A stretch of 6,098 nt of DNA, taken from contig CANBTO010000326.1 of NCBI GenBank assembly GCA_947372405.1, forward strand, positions 1 through 6,098, written 5' to 3'. Of this stretch, positions 6,084 through 6,098 are shown piece by piece. Made by a program: the position numbers and the translations under genes. The DNA is from Verrucomicrobiaceae bacterium (GTDB taxonomy: Bacteria; Verrucomicrobiota; Verrucomicrobiae; Verrucomicrobiales; Akkermansiaceae). The notes under the pieces are model-generated. The model was not told where the DNA came from. It did no database searches and saw nothing but the letters and a program-made list of their open reading frames with translations. The first letter of the stretch is position 1; each line of letters opens with the position of its first letter.

Positions 6084-6098
6084 CCACTCAGCGGCGGC

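Overview
This 6.1 kb window is gene-dense, GC-rich bacterial chromosome, probably from the phylum Verrucomicrobiota. That placement is an inference from the overall look of the proteins: a trypsin-like protease with a DUF11-like tail, a DinB-like protein, a divergent DEDDh exonuclease and a MetA-type outer-membrane protein. No rRNA or other marker gene is present. None of the seven genes has a convincing Shine-Dalgarno sequence at its chosen start, and one of them looks leaderless.

Layout. The left two thirds (1-3926) lies on the minus strand. Read in transcription order it holds a class I PLP-dependent aspartate-type aminotransferase (3926-2760), a strong intrinsic terminator (2725-2691), a promoter abutting that terminator (2690-2662), a secreted trypsin-like serine protease (2654-1398), a 186-base gap, a DinB-like protein (1211-678), and 15 bases further on the start of an outer-membrane beta-barrel protein (662-1) that runs off the window. 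The right third (4210-6083) lies on the plus strand and looks like one operon. It holds a DEDDh 3'-5' exonuclease (4210-4815), a protein with a hydrophobic N-terminus and a PD-(D/E)XK-nuclease-like core (4812-5606, ATGA overlap with the exonuclease), and, 12 bases downstream, an MntR-type metal-dependent repressor (5619-6083). The two halves diverge from a 283-base intergenic region at 3927-4209.

How the genes relate. The aminotransferase is housekeeping amino-acid metabolism and is transcriptionally insulated from the protease. The protease and the barrel protein carry signal peptides, so they act outside the cytoplasm. The plus-strand group joins two putative metal-dependent nucleases to a manganese sensor. 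The repressor itself is orthodox: all six MntR metal ligands are present. A functional link between it and the nucleases is only suggested by their arrangement.

The most interesting points are the translationally coupled exonuclease and exported or anchored PD-(D/E)XK-like protein, the altered Exo II motif of the exonuclease, and the terminator/promoter/leaderless-start arrangement in front of the protease. I found no CRISPR array, tRNA, insertion sequence or complete defence system.
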